From JAHBTB01 sp964451255 (GTDB lineage: Bacteria > Armatimonadota > Fimbriimonadia > Fimbriimonadales > Fimbriimonadaceae), in assembly GCA_964451255.1 (NCBI GenBank), contig CAYVHL010000004.1, forward strand, positions 1-64,000: a stretch of 64,000 nucleotides of DNA. The letters run 5' to 3'. Below the pieces are notes generated by a model that saw only the letters and a list, made by a program, of their open reading frames with translations, ran no database searches and was not told the DNA's origin. The translations under genes were made by a program, and so were the position numbers. Positions 7,475 through 15,432 of the stretch are shown here, in pieces (the first letter of the stretch is position 1; each line of letters starts with the position of its first letter).

Positions 7475-8452
7475 TCATTGGTCGCCCGGCGGGTCGATGC
7501 GGGTGGCGGTCAAATGGCCGTTGTCATAGACGCAGTAGAACGTCGCGCAGCGGTCTCGCGGCCAGGCTTGCACTTTGGCCAAGTCGGCATTGTCCAATGC
7601 CTGAGGCCGGACCTTGATGGACACATATCGCGGCGTCGTGACCGCCTCTGGTTCGTGGCCTGGCTCCTGCCTGGAGACCAAGATCACCGACACGGTCGAG
7701 TTCACCTTGTCCCAAGTGCGGTAACAGCCGTCGAACCGCACCTCGCCAGGTTGCGGCTTGCCCAGTCCGCGCCGCTCTTTGACGACTGGATGCTTGATGT
7801 AGTCGGCCCCTTGGAGGGACTTGAGCGGGTTTCTGATTCCCTCTGGGCTGAAGAGCTCGAGGTGTAGGTGGGGCCCGGTCGCGTTCCCGGAGTCGCCGAC
7901 ATATCCGATGAACTGTCCGGCGACGACCCGGTCGCCAAAACGGAGGTTCGGGGCGAACATGAAGTCGCGGTCGGCCGAATTGTCCTTGGTGCCCGGGGTG
8001 TCGTCGTTCAGGTGCGTGCCCAGACACTTCCAGCCGTCGTCGCCATAGATCCAGAACGTCATGGTCTTGAATCCGATTCGTCCGGACATGGGCGCGACGA
8101 TCGGCGTCATCTTGGATGCGGCCAGGTCTTGGGCGGTGTGACGATAGCCGCCGCCCCGGTCGTGGTTATAGGTGTCGTGCCATCGCGCGCCGCCAAGGAC
8201 AGGGAAGATGAGCTGGTGATAGACGACGTCGGTCGGAAGCTCGTCCCTGGTGTCAGGGGCGATGGGCGGCGGCATGGTCGCGCGGGTCGTGTGGCTGGGG
8301 AAGCCGTACTGTTGCTGTCCGTCTGACGAAGGCGTGTTGCACCGGACAGCCGGGCCCAGCAAGACGGCAGCGAGTGCGCAGACGACCATACGTAAGATTA
8401 TGGGTGTTTTGGGCACGACCATGAGTCGAGCCGCTTTCCGCCGATGCCGCAT
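7475..8452 (-). CDS. M23-family (LytM-type) peptidase-like protein
   Basis: Cell-envelope protein with a zinc peptidase fold that usually cleaves peptidoglycan cross-bridges. HTAQDLAA gives the H-x3-D metal motif, and GPHLHLEL the second metal/catalytic H-x-H. The conserved SGNATGPH and FIGYVGDSG segments are also seen. A hydrophobic N-terminal stretch (LRMVVCALAAVLLG) acts as signal peptide; the start could be ATG 8452, 8422 or 8389. About 100 residues after the catalytic domain are of unknown role. All metal-site residues appear present, so it may be active. It is followed by the lipoprotein gene on the same strand with a 42-base gap. Confidence 0.8.
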   Translation of the reverse strand: MRHRRKAARLMVVPKTPIILRMVVCALAAVLLGPAVRCNTPSSDGQQQYGFPSHTTRATMPPPIAPDTRDELPTDVVYHQLIFPVLGGARWHDTYNHDRGGGYRHTAQDLAASKMTPIVAPMSGRIGFKTMTFWIYGDDGWKCLGTHLNDDTPGTKDNSADRDFMFAPNLRFGDRVVAGQFIGYVGDSGNATGPHLHLELFSPEGIRNPLKSLQGADYIKHPVVKERRGLGKPQPGEVRFDGCYRTWDKVNSTVSVILVSRQEPGHEPEAVTTPRYVSIKVRPQALDNADLAKVQAWPRDRCATFYCVYDNGHLTATRIDPPGDQ

Positions 8453-8479
8453 CGAGCAATGCAGTCGTCGGTCTCTCTG

Positions 8480-9508
8480 TCAGGCCGACTTCTGCGCGAC
8501 GTTCTTGCGTACGAAGTAGAAGGCAATGCCACCACAGATAAGGGAGCCGACCCCAAAGAGCAGGATCCGGTGATCGGCTTCCTCTTTGGCCCGGCGTCGT
8601 TCCGCCAAGATCTTCTTGCTTCTCGCCAGTTCCGCATTGAAGTACGCGGACCGTTGCTTGCTGAGTTCTAGCAGTTCTTGCAACGACATATCAGTCTTGC
8701 CACTGTTTGCACGGAGCAGACTCTCATAAGTCCAAGCGACCTCCGGATCGACGCGACGGTCCATGACAGACCGACCAGGCTTCAACCAGTTCCGGTCGTA
8801 GCGATCTAAATCAACCGCTTTCCCGACATTGTTTGCAAGAAACTCTACTGTATGCGTCATTGGTTGCGAAGTGTGGGCGACGCCCACAACTTTCTTCGGT
8901 AACACAAAGCCCGAATCAGACACGATGTGGCCCAGGTAGGTGTATGTCCCTACGCTCCGTCCATCATACATCCGATCGACCACCGCTCCGTTGCCATGTT
9001 CCGCCCTCATTAGCAAGGTCTTGTCGCCCAAGAGATAAGTGTTCGGTTCATTAGTCGGCGATCCAGAAGATAAAAGGAGACCCGCCATGAGACCCGGCCT
9101 TGGGGAGACAAAGAATAGGGGTTCGTCATCGACGGGGAACACATCCGCGACTCCAGGAAGGCTCATTTCATCCCTTCCGCTCGTTCCTCGAACCATGTAT
9201 TTCCCTTCTGGCAAACAAACTAGGAGCTCGTTCTCAGGTGTTTCTTTCCCGCCGGAATCCAATACGGTGATCTCGTAGACGTATCGATCGCGGGCAGTCC
9301 ATGTGAGCGAGATTCGCCGGGAGTACGTGGAACCGGCAACATTTGACTGATTGAGAAATTCGACCGCACCAGTCCAGTTAACCGGTTCTTTGGTCTGGGT
9401 CAAGAGGCTGATAGGGTTGTTGGCCCATGCCGAGCAACAGAGGGCCACGATGGCGGAAATGCCAAAAGCTACCCGCCACCATTGTGGCGGGCAACGGAAA
9501 CCTAACAT
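8480..9508 (-). CDS. Exported protein with C-terminal membrane anchor
   Basis: The protein has 342 residues from ATG 9508; a GTG at 9553 extends it by 15 residues but adds nothing recognisable. A signal peptide runs to about ALCCSAWA. The middle is beta-rich and resembles outer-membrane lipoprotein-sorting style domains (YSRRISLTWTARDRYVYEI, LPEGKYMVRG). A charged helical stretch (about 285-310) precedes a final membrane helix and the tail FVRKNVAQKSA. Architecture matches the gene at 3358-4344. It is downstream of two tiny secreted-peptide genes on the same strand. Function unknown. Confidence 0.65.
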   Translation of the reverse strand: MLGFRCPPQWWRVAFGISAIVALCCSAWANNPISLLTQTKEPVNWTGAVEFLNQSNVAGSTYSRRISLTWTARDRYVYEITVLDSGGKETPENELLVCLPEGKYMVRGTSGRDEMSLPGVADVFPVDDEPLFFVSPRPGLMAGLLLSSGSPTNEPNTYLLGDKTLLMRAEHGNGAVVDRMYDGRSVGTYTYLGHIVSDSGFVLPKKVVGVAHTSQPMTHTVEFLANNVGKAVDLDRYDRNWLKPGRSVMDRRVDPEVAWTYESLLRANSGKTDMSLQELLELSKQRSAYFNAELARSKKILAERRRAKEEADHRILLFGVGSLICGGIAFYFVRKNVAQKSA

Positions 9509-9606
9509 GTTGTCTGGTACTTTTCCGTAACGGGACTTCCCCAGTTCACCCACGGCCCCTGACCAATTAGTGGCGTCGTGCAGTCGCTACCACCCCAAAC
9601 TGTTTG

Positions 9607-9846
9607 TCAATATTGAATTTGTAGGGAGCGAGATGCACAGTTCGTGCATCCGTAGTGCAAGGTGAACCCCGGGCAGTCGCTGTAGTAGCTCGTCGGAGTG
9701 TATTGTGTGTAAGTCCATTCGTGGGGCGCACTATTGGAGCAATGACCATTGAGATTTACCTGTCCGCCGGGATCGGTACCCCAGCAATTTGCCAACACCA
9801 CTGCCCCTGCCGTGAGCCCAGCGATGACGCCAACGGTCGCTTTCAT
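9607..9846 (-). CDS. Small secreted cysteine-containing peptide
   Basis: The protein has 79 residues. ATG at 9846 is preceded by GGAGG with a four-base spacer, which decides the start. Residues 1-20 (MKATVGVIAGLTAGAVVLAN) look like a signal peptide. Five cysteines follow (NCWG, HCSN, DCPG, GCTNC), and the mature part is rich in Tyr, Thr, Ser and Gly. No family is recognised. A 40-residue peptide gene lies 20 bases upstream on the same strand, and a VKOR-thioredoxin gene is divergent, which could supply disulfide formation for such exported peptides (inference). Confidence 0.6.
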   Translation of the reverse strand: MKATVGVIAGLTAGAVVLANCWGTDPGGQVNLNGHCSNSAPHEWTYTQYTPTSYYSDCPGFTLHYGCTNCASRSLQIQY

Positions 9847-9866
9847 TTGCCTCCGTATCGTCACTC

Positions 9867-9989
9867 TTAGTCCCCCACGCAACCGGAGTCTGGTCCGGAG
9901 CCCAATGCAGACGCAGGAGTGGTCGTGGCGGCCAGTAGGCAGAATGCACAACCACAAGCGGCAAGAATGCCGACAGTGATTCTGATCAT
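9867..9989 (-). CDS. Very small putative secreted peptide (40 residues)
   Basis: The frame reads from ATG 9989 to TAA 9867. The first 28 residues or so have a basic start (MIRITVG), a hydrophobic core with three cysteines (ACGCAFCLLAA) and small residues ending TPASA, a good signal-peptidase site after ASA. Only about 12 residues (LGSGPDSGCVGD) would remain. The ribosome site is weak. It lies 20 bases upstream of the 79-residue peptide gene on the same strand. Alternatives are a leader peptide or a chance frame; evidence is only the signal-peptide pattern and position. Confidence 0.4.
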   Translation of the reverse strand: MIRITVGILAACGCAFCLLAATTTPASALGSGPDSGCVGD

Positions 9990-10135
9990 ATACTTCAAGT
10001 TTCCACTTCGGATGTTGCATTATATGGGTACCAACAAGAAGAATGAAGCAAAGCTTAGGAATGTTTATGTTTGTTTCGGCATGCTAGGCATCCATCGCCG
10101 CCTACCTAACCTGGCTCAAAACTGCCGGGTGGGAG

Positions 10136-11038
10136 GTGCCCTGTCGTGGAGACGTCTGCGCTCTGCTCGACCATGATCCGGTGAACCAGGCACTTCCGCT
10201 TCCACTCTCCCATCTGGGGCTCCTCTATGGGATTTGTCTTCTGGTTCTGGCCTTGCTGTTCGCCGCAGGTCGTGGGAAGCCTTTTGGTGCCGCATGCTAT
10301 TGGTTGAACGCAGCTGGCGCGCTCGTCGGGTTGGGCCTGGTCGTGTACGGCTACCACAAGACCGGTGGCTTTTGTCCGTGGTGCACCGCCTCTGCGTCGT
10401 GCAGTCTCGCCGGGTTCACCGCATTGTCGTTCTCCGGTGAGTCGGGACAGGGCCTCAAGTCTGCGAGCCTCATTATTGTCGCCGGTGCCTTGTCCTCCGC
10501 GATCGTGATCGCCTTGGTAGATCGCGACTTAAGAACTCCGCACATCGACTTAGAGGCCGCGGCAAGAATCTCACCTGGCATGGTTTGGCGGGAAGGACTC
10601 GCCTTGTCTCGCGGCGGGATGGCCGAGGAGCGGCCACGGTATGTTGTGTTTGTGGACTTGGCTTGCGGGACGTGCCGCCGCCTTCTGGAACGTCTTCGCG
10701 GTTCTTCAGCCCGCTTTGGTGTGCGGATATGCTTTGTCGAGCCGGTCACCTCATATAGCGGTTACTGCGCCGGCATGCTCGCCGCGAACCGTGACGCACC
10801 AGGATACGATGAGTTATGGAGCTTGATTCTCGAAGATGACTCGCGAACAATAGACTCCGTGCAAGATTGGGCCGCCAAGCATCAGGACATGCTTACTACT
10901 TCCCAAGCTTCGAGTGGAAGCTTGAGCACAAGCCTTGCGCGATCACTCGGCATCGTCTCCACACCTACGGTGGTCAGCGTCGACGGGCCACGCCTCCTGG
11001 CCGTCCCAGTCGCGGATTTGCGCCTGGGCCTAAGGTAG
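10136..11038 (+). CDS. Vitamin K epoxide reductase (VKOR)/thioredoxin fusion; N-terminus frameshifted
   Basis: A membrane disulfide catalyst that oxidises exported thiols and passes electrons to quinone. The loop cysteine pair is PCRGDVC and the quinone-side active site is FCPWC in the last helix. A C-terminal thioredoxin-like domain carries CGTC (about residue 175), as in cyanobacterial fusions. GTG 10136 begins inside the conserved domain: the family sequence IAAYLTWLKTAGWE lies just upstream in the same frame, after an in-frame TAG at 10085. The rest of the first helix (MGTNKKNEAKLRN..VCFGMLGI) is in another frame from ATG 10024. One extra base near 10093 would rejoin them, so the intact gene was probably 10024-11038. 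Confidence 0.82.
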   Translation: MPCRGDVCALLDHDPVNQALPLPLSHLGLLYGICLLVLALLFAAGRGKPFGAACYWLNAAGALVGLGLVVYGYHKTGGFCPWCTASASCSLAGFTALSFSGESGQGLKSASLIIVAGALSSAIVIALVDRDLRTPHIDLEAAARISPGMVWREGLALSRGGMAEERPRYVVFVDLACGTCRRLLERLRGSSARFGVRICFVEPVTSYSGYCAGMLAANRDAPGYDELWSLILEDDSRTIDSVQDWAAKHQDMLTTSQASSGSLSTSLARSLGIVSTPTVVSVDGPRLLAVPVADLRLGLR

Positions 11039-11232
11039 TTCAGAACGGCCGGTCGTCGGGTGCTTGGCCGGAACGACCTTCACCTGCTGGCGAATGGTGG
11101 CACTGGTGTAACCAGTCCGGGTGTTGAGCAGTGGTGAAAGAGCCATGCCTTGCGAAAGCTGATGAGGATCAAGAAAGACGAGTTAGGCTCCGCATTGTCG
11201 CGCAATGGGAGAGTTCCGATCGAGCATGAAAT

Positions 11233-11257
11233 CGGCCCCGCTCAAGGAGCGGAGCCG
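11233..11257 (-). terminator. Terminator hairpin after rpsI
   Basis: CGGC-C-CCGCTC, loop AAG, GAGCGG-A-GCCG: ten pairs with one mismatch, 26 bases past the rpsI stop. Only three T residues follow on the minus strand, so termination may be partial. Bases 11039-11232 show no gene. Confidence 0.5.
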
Positions 11258-11282
11258 TAAGACGAACAGGGCAACGTCGCGC

Positions 11283-11684
11283 TCAGCGTTTGACGAACTG
11301 GAATCCGCGTCGGGCCTTCTTGAAACCGTACTTCTTGCGCTCCTTCACCCGCGCGTCGCGTGTCAGGTAGCCGCCGGATTTCAGGCCGGGCCGCAGGTTC
11401 TCGTCGAGCCGCAGGAGGGCCCGGGCGATGCCGAGCCGGACGGCACCGGCCTGGCCGCTTAGACCGCCGCCCTTCACCTTGGCGCGGACGTTGATCTTGT
11501 CGGCCATGTCCAGGTGGACGAGCGGAGACTTCACGAGGATCTCCAGGACGGGTCTGCCGAAGTATTCGGCGAAGTCGCGGCCGTTGACGGTCACAAGGCC
11601 CTCGCCGTTTTCGACCCAGACGCGGGCGATGGCGCACTTGCGCCGACCGGTCCCGTAGTTCAAGTTCTGCTTCTTAGTCCGCAT
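11283..11684 (-). CDS. rpsI: 30S ribosomal protein S9
   Basis: The protein has 133 residues from ATG 11684, two bases after the rplM stop. GTGRRKCAIARVWV and the C-terminal ARVKERKKYGFKKARRGFQFVKR-type tail, which reaches the P-site tRNA, identify S9; the last residues FVKR replace the common FSKR. The frame is open far upstream but only this start gives the family N-terminus. It forms the rplM-rpsI pair at the end of the alpha block, an arrangement also seen in Gram-positive genomes. Expression should be coupled to rplM. Confidence 0.97.
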   Translation of the reverse strand: MRTKKQNLNYGTGRRKCAIARVWVENGEGLVTVNGRDFAEYFGRPVLEILVKSPLVHLDMADKINVRAKVKGGGLSGQAGAVRLGIARALLRLDENLRPGLKSGGYLTRDARVKERKKYGFKKARRGFQFVKR

Positions 11685-11686
11685 GG

Positions 11687-12124
11687 TCAGTCTTTCGTCA
11701 CCTTGAGGGGCTTGGGTTGTTGGGCCGTGTGCGGGTGCTCTGGCCCTGCATAGACCTTTAGCTTGCGCAACATATGGCGGCCCAGTTGGTTCTTGGGCAA
11801 CATGCCCCACACGACCTTTTCGATCAGGCGGGTCGGTTTCTGTTCCAGGTAGTCACCACGCTTGATGTTGCGCAGACCGCCCGGCCACATGGTGTGCCAA
11901 TAGATCAGTTCGTCGGCTTTCCGCCCCGTCCAGACCGCTTTGTCCGCGTTCACCACGACGACAAAGTCGCCGGCGTCCGCGCTGTAGCTGAACGTGGGTT
12001 TGTGTTTGCCGCGCAAGATCTGCGCCACCTGGGCGGCAAGGCGCCCGACCGGGATGTTGGCCGCGTCGACCACATACCAATCGTGCTTGACCTCCGCAGG
12101 TTTCGTCACGTATGTCCTGTTCAT
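11687..12124 (-). CDS. rplM: 50S ribosomal protein L13
   Basis: The protein has 145 residues with ATG 12124. DWYVVDAANIPVGRLAAQVAQIL and the LRGKHKPTF segment are characteristic, as is GMLPKNQLGRHMLRKLKVYAG. L13 is an early 23S rRNA assembly protein. It begins one base after the stop of truA, so truA, rplM and rpsI are clearly in one transcript. Confidence 0.97.
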   Translation of the reverse strand: MNRTYVTKPAEVKHDWYVVDAANIPVGRLAAQVAQILRGKHKPTFSYSADAGDFVVVVNADKAVWTGRKADELIYWHTMWPGGLRNIKRGDYLEQKPTRLIEKVVWGMLPKNQLGRHMLRKLKVYAGPEHPHTAQQPKPLKVTKD

Positions 12125-12125
12125 T

Positions 12126-12920
12126 TCAATCGTCCTGTTCTTCTGTCAAAAACTTTCTGTTGTCAGTTAGGGATCTGCCGTACCGCACTCGCATGAGCGT
12201 CAGTCCGTGGGCGGGGAGGAGCAACGGCCACCTAAAGTCGCCTCGTTTCGGTTCGCGCAAGAGGTCTTCGACGGCTCCTGGCGACTTGCGGCCCCTGCCG
12301 ACTTCGACGAGGGTACCGGAAATGCGCCGCATCATCCCCCGGACGAAAGCAGTGCCGACCACATCGACCCAGACTTCGTCTTTGACGAGCCGGACACCCA
12401 CCCTGTCGAGCCTTCTCACCGAGTTGGCTTCGGGCGGGAGCATCTGGCTGAACGCCAGGAAGTCGTGTTCGCCGACCAGTCTGGCGGCTGCTTCCTGCAT
12501 GGCCTCCACGCCCAGCGGACGGCCAAGGTACCAAGCGAACCGCATCCGGTGCGGGTCACGGGCACCGACAAGGATCCGGTAACGGTACCAGCGGTCTTTG
12601 GCATAGAACCTCGAATGGAACGCGCTTGGAACGACATCGGCCCTCAAGACCGAGAGGTCGGTCGGTAACACCTTGTTCAGTATCCGTGGCCACTTTCCCG
12701 GCTCGATCGCGACCGAGCTGTCAAAGTGGCAGACCTGTCCCTTGGCGTGCGCGCCGCTGTCTGTGCGGCTTGCCCCCACGATCTCGCAGTCTTCGCCCGA
12801 GACCTGGCGTATCCCTTCTGTCAATGTGCGTTGGACAGTCCTCTGCCCAGCCTGCGGCGCCCAGCCGCAGAAGTCGGTTCCGTCGTAAGCGACGACCAAG
12901 CGTACGCGCTTAGTCGACAA
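12126..12920 (-). CDS. truA: tRNA pseudouridine synthase A
   Basis: Converts uridines 38-40 of tRNA anticodon arms to pseudouridine. The catalytic Asp is in ASRTDSGAHAKGQVCHF at about residue 53. YDGTDFCGWAPQ and the C-terminal FVRGMMRRISGTLVEVGRG are family motifs. Length is 264 residues, normal. Start is TTG 12920, overlapping the rplQ stop by 11 bases; no ATG or GTG lies before the conserved N-terminus. The position between rplQ and rplM is common in many bacteria. Confidence 0.95.
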   Translation of the reverse strand: MSTKRVRLVVAYDGTDFCGWAPQAGQRTVQRTLTEGIRQVSGEDCEIVGASRTDSGAHAKGQVCHFDSSVAIEPGKWPRILNKVLPTDLSVLRADVVPSAFHSRFYAKDRWYRYRILVGARDPHRMRFAWYLGRPLGVEAMQEAAARLVGEHDFLAFSQMLPPEANSVRRLDRVGVRLVKDEVWVDVVGTAFVRGMMRRISGTLVEVGRGRKSPGAVEDLLREPKRGDFRWPLLLPAHGLTLMRVRYGRSLTDNRKFLTEEQDD

Positions 12921-13359
12921 GCTCCAAGACGGCGGTCATGGCGGCGTCTCCACGGCGCGTCCCGGTCTTGGTGAGGCGGGTGTACCCCCCCTTCCGGTCC
13001 TTGAAGCGCGGGGCGACGTTGTCAAAGAGGTGGGCGACCAGGTCCTCGCCGTTGATGAGGCTCCTCTGCCGGAGGATGTGCATCTTTTCGAGGTCGGTCT
13101 TGCCCGCGAGAGCCTTGAGCGGCTTCGGGCTGCTTTTACTGTGGCCCACGAGGATGCGCCGAGCCTGACGTCGGGCGGCGAGGGTGTCGTCCTTGCCCGT
13201 CGTGATCAGCTTTTCTACGATCCGCCGCAGTTCTTTCGCCCTGCCTTCGGTCGTGTGGACGTATCCGTGCCGGATGAACTGGCGCGCGAGGTTGCCGAGC
13301 AGGGCCATGCGCTGGTCGTGCGGCAGGCCGAGCTTTCGTCGGTCGATCTTGTGTCGCAT
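12910..13359 (-). CDS. rplQ: 50S ribosomal protein L17
   Basis: The protein has 149 residues from ATG 13359. MRHKIDRRKLGLPHDQRMALLGNLARQFI is the L17 N-terminus, and GGYTRLTKTGTRRGDAAMTAVLELVD the C-terminus. It follows rpoA by 17 bases and overlaps truA. It has an internal segment (about 60-85) a little longer than in the shortest bacterial forms. Confidence 0.97.
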   Translation of the reverse strand: MRHKIDRRKLGLPHDQRMALLGNLARQFIRHGYVHTTEGRAKELRRIVEKLITTGKDDTLAARRQARRILVGHSKSSPKPLKALAGKTDLEKMHILRQRSLINGEDLVAHLFDNVAPRFKDRKGGYTRLTKTGTRRGDAAMTAVLELVD

Positions 13360-13376
13360 GGTCTCTTCTTAGCTCC

Positions 13377-14360
13377 TCAATAGTCCTCGTCGTCCAGGAT
13401 GTCGAGGTTGATGAACCCGCCCTTGGCAGGTTTGAGTTCGACGCCGTGCTCAGCGAGGGTGTCACGGACCTCGTTGAGCGACTTGCGGCCGAAGCCACGG
13501 ATGCTCGTGAGGTCGCCTTCGTTCACGCCCGCAAGTTGGCGGAGGTTCAAGATTCCGGCCCGGCGCAGGCAGTTAAAGGTGCGCTGGCTGAAGCCGAGTT
13601 CCTCAATCTTGATTTCCGGCACGTTGCTGAGCTCGGTGTCTTCTTCCGTGCCGAGGCTGAAAATATCGTCCTGCAGGATGCGGCCGAGGTCAAAGAAGAG
13701 CCGGAAGTACTTGTCGAGGATCTGGGCGGCCTGGGTCACGGCGTCGTTGGGCGGGACGGTGCCGTTGGTCCAGACTTCCAGGACCATGCGCTCGTAGTCC
13801 GTGCGCTGGCCGACACGGGTCTGCTCGACGATGTAGTTCGCCTTCTTGACGGGGGTGTATTGCGCTCCGACGGGGATGACGCCGATCACGCCCTTGTAGC
13901 GCTCCTGCCTTTCGGGCAGGGTGTAGCCTGTGCCTGCCCCTACATAGAGCTCAACGACGAGCGTCGCCTTCGCCTCGCTGATCGTCGCCAAATAGACCTC
14001 CGGGTTGGAGATCGTGACGCCTTCAGGACAGATGACGTCGGCTCCCGTGACCCTTCCGGCGCCCTTCAGATCGATCTTCAGGGTGACCTCGTCCGGCGTG
14101 GGCATGTCCGGGTCGAGTCGGATCGCTAGGTCCTTGAGGTTGAGGATGAATTCGGTGGTGTCTTCCTTGACGCCCGGGATAGCGGCGAACTCGTGAAAGA
14201 CTTTGTCGATTTTAATGGCGTTGACTGCCGCGCCGCCGATGCTGCTGAGCAGAACGCGCCGCAGAGCGTTGCCGATTGTCTGTCCGTAGCCGCGCTCAAG
14301 CGGCTCAAGCACGAACTTCGCGTATTCGCTGGTGGTTTCGAGGGTCTGGATTTGAGGCAT
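13377..14360 (-). CDS. rpoA: RNA polymerase alpha subunit
   Basis: The protein has 327 residues. The N-terminal dimerisation domain is marked by LEPLERGYGQTIGNALRRVLLSSI, which nucleates polymerase assembly. The C-terminal domain, which contacts UP elements and activators, has IEELGFSQRTFNCLRRAGILNLRQL and LTSIRGFGRKSLNEV. Start ATG 14360, 21 bases after rpsK. The usual neighbour rpsD (S4) is absent between rpsK and rpoA. Confidence 0.98.
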   Translation of the reverse strand: MPQIQTLETTSEYAKFVLEPLERGYGQTIGNALRRVLLSSIGGAAVNAIKIDKVFHEFAAIPGVKEDTTEFILNLKDLAIRLDPDMPTPDEVTLKIDLKGAGRVTGADVICPEGVTISNPEVYLATISEAKATLVVELYVGAGTGYTLPERQERYKGVIGVIPVGAQYTPVKKANYIVEQTRVGQRTDYERMVLEVWTNGTVPPNDAVTQAAQILDKYFRLFFDLGRILQDDIFSLGTEEDTELSNVPEIKIEELGFSQRTFNCLRRAGILNLRQLAGVNEGDLTSIRGFGRKSLNEVRDTLAEHGVELKPAKGGFINLDILDDEDY

Positions 14361-14381
14361 TGTCAGTTCTGGGGTCTTGGG

Positions 14382-14774
14382 TCAGACGCGTCGTTTCTTG
14401 GGCGGGCGGCAACCGTTGTGGGGGACGGGGGTGACGTCTTTGATGGCGCGGACCTCCAGTCCGTTGCCATGGATGGACCGGATCGCGGTCTCGCGTCCAC
14501 CGCCGGGGCCGCTGACGTGCACGTCGCAGGTCTCCATGCCGTGGGCCTTGGCTTTCTTGGCCGCGCTTTCGGCCGCGAGCTGGGCTGCAAACGGCGTGCC
14601 CTTACGGCTGCCCTTGAAGCCGACGTGCCCGGCGCTCGCCCAACAAAGGGCGTTGCCCTGAGGGTCGGTCACCGTGACGATCGTGTTGTTGAACGACGAG
14701 TGGATATAGACGAGGCCGTGGGCCACCTGTCGTTTCTCTTTGGCCTTGCCGCGGGAGCTTTGCTTGCGTGCCAT
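14382..14774 (-). CDS. rpsK: 30S ribosomal protein S11
   Basis: The protein has 130 residues from ATG 14774, three bases after the rpsM stop. HSSFNNTIVTVTDPQGN and the C-terminal IKDVTPVPHNGCRPPKKRRV are diagnostic of S11, part of the 30S platform. The short lysine-rich N-terminus (ARKQSSRGKAKEKRQ) is usual. Confidence 0.98.
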   Translation of the reverse strand: MARKQSSRGKAKEKRQVAHGLVYIHSSFNNTIVTVTDPQGNALCWASAGHVGFKGSRKGTPFAAQLAAESAAKKAKAHGMETCDVHVSGPGGGRETAIRSIHGNGLEVRAIKDVTPVPHNGCRPPKKRRV

Positions 14775-14777
14775 GTC

Positions 14778-15155
14778 TTACTTCTTCGCCTTCTTCTTGC
14801 CGGCGACGGTCTTGGCCTTGCCCTTGCGGGTGCGGGCGTTGCTCCGGGTGCGCTGGCCACGGGTCGGCAGGCCCCGCTTGTGCCGCGTTCCACGGTAGCA
14901 ACCGATCTCCATCAGCCGGCGGATGTTCGAGTAGACGTCGCGCCGCAGGTCGCCTTCCACTTGGTACTGGCCGTCGATCACGGTCCGGATGCTGGCGATG
15001 TCTTCGTCGCTCAGTTCCGCCACCTTTTTCCTCGGGTCGAGCCCGGTCTTGTCGATGATCTCCTGGGCCTTCTTCGGGCCGATCCCAAAAATGCTCTGAA
15101 GGCCGTAGTAGACGGCCTTGTTTCGCGGAAGGTCAACACCTGCTATGCGCGCCAT
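14778..15155 (-). CDS. rpsM: 30S ribosomal protein S13
   Basis: The protein has 125 residues with ATG 15155. MARIAGVDLPRNK and IFGIGPKKAQEI are the conserved N-terminal motifs. RHKRGLPTRGQRTRSNARTRKG is the tail that reaches the P-site tRNA, followed here by a lysine/alanine-rich extension (KKKAKK). It begins six bases after rpmJ. Confidence 0.98.
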   Translation of the reverse strand: MARIAGVDLPRNKAVYYGLQSIFGIGPKKAQEIIDKTGLDPRKKVAELSDEDIASIRTVIDGQYQVEGDLRRDVYSNIRRLMEIGCYRGTRHKRGLPTRGQRTRSNARTRKGKAKTVAGKKKAKK

Positions 15156-15161
15156 ATATCT

Positions 15162-15275
15162 TTAGCCTTGCCTCTGTTTGTGCTTGGGGTTCGAGCAGAT
15201 CACCCGCACGACGCCTTCGCGCTTGATGATCTTGCACTTGTTACAAATCTTCTTGACACTTGCCCGGACTTTCAT
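15162..15275 (-). CDS. rpmJ: 50S ribosomal protein L36 (zinc form)
   Basis: The protein has 37 residues from ATG 15275: MKVRASVKKICNKCKI then VICSNPKHKQRQG. Cys11, Cys14, Cys27 and His32 make the zinc-ribbon (C+) form. The frame continues upstream without family sequence, so this ATG is the start. rpmJ heads the alpha block; infA, which normally precedes it, is at 35054-35314. Confidence 0.97.
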   Translation of the reverse strand: MKVRASVKKICNKCKIIKREGVVRVICSNPKHKQRQG

Positions 15276-15432
15276 GGGGTCACCCACGCCGCTTGAATCT
15301 CTTCGTCCCGCCACGGCGTCTGTTTCAGTTAGCGGGCTGTGCGCGTAAAGGCTCCAAGTGCCTTGACGCGGAGTCGAATGATACCAGGCCGCGAGGGCTT
15401 GCGTCACCCTCTGGGCCTAGTCACTGCCCAGA

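Noticed and set aside
10085..10087. TAG in VKOR as pyrrolysine or programmed readthrough
   Set aside because: The codons before TAG do not continue the family sequence in this frame; a one-base shift explains the data better. No pylT/pylS is seen.
14193..15296. Plus-strand frame of 367 codons across rpoA, rpsK and rpsM
   Set aside because: Antisense to certain ribosomal genes; no motif, typical GC-rich shadow.
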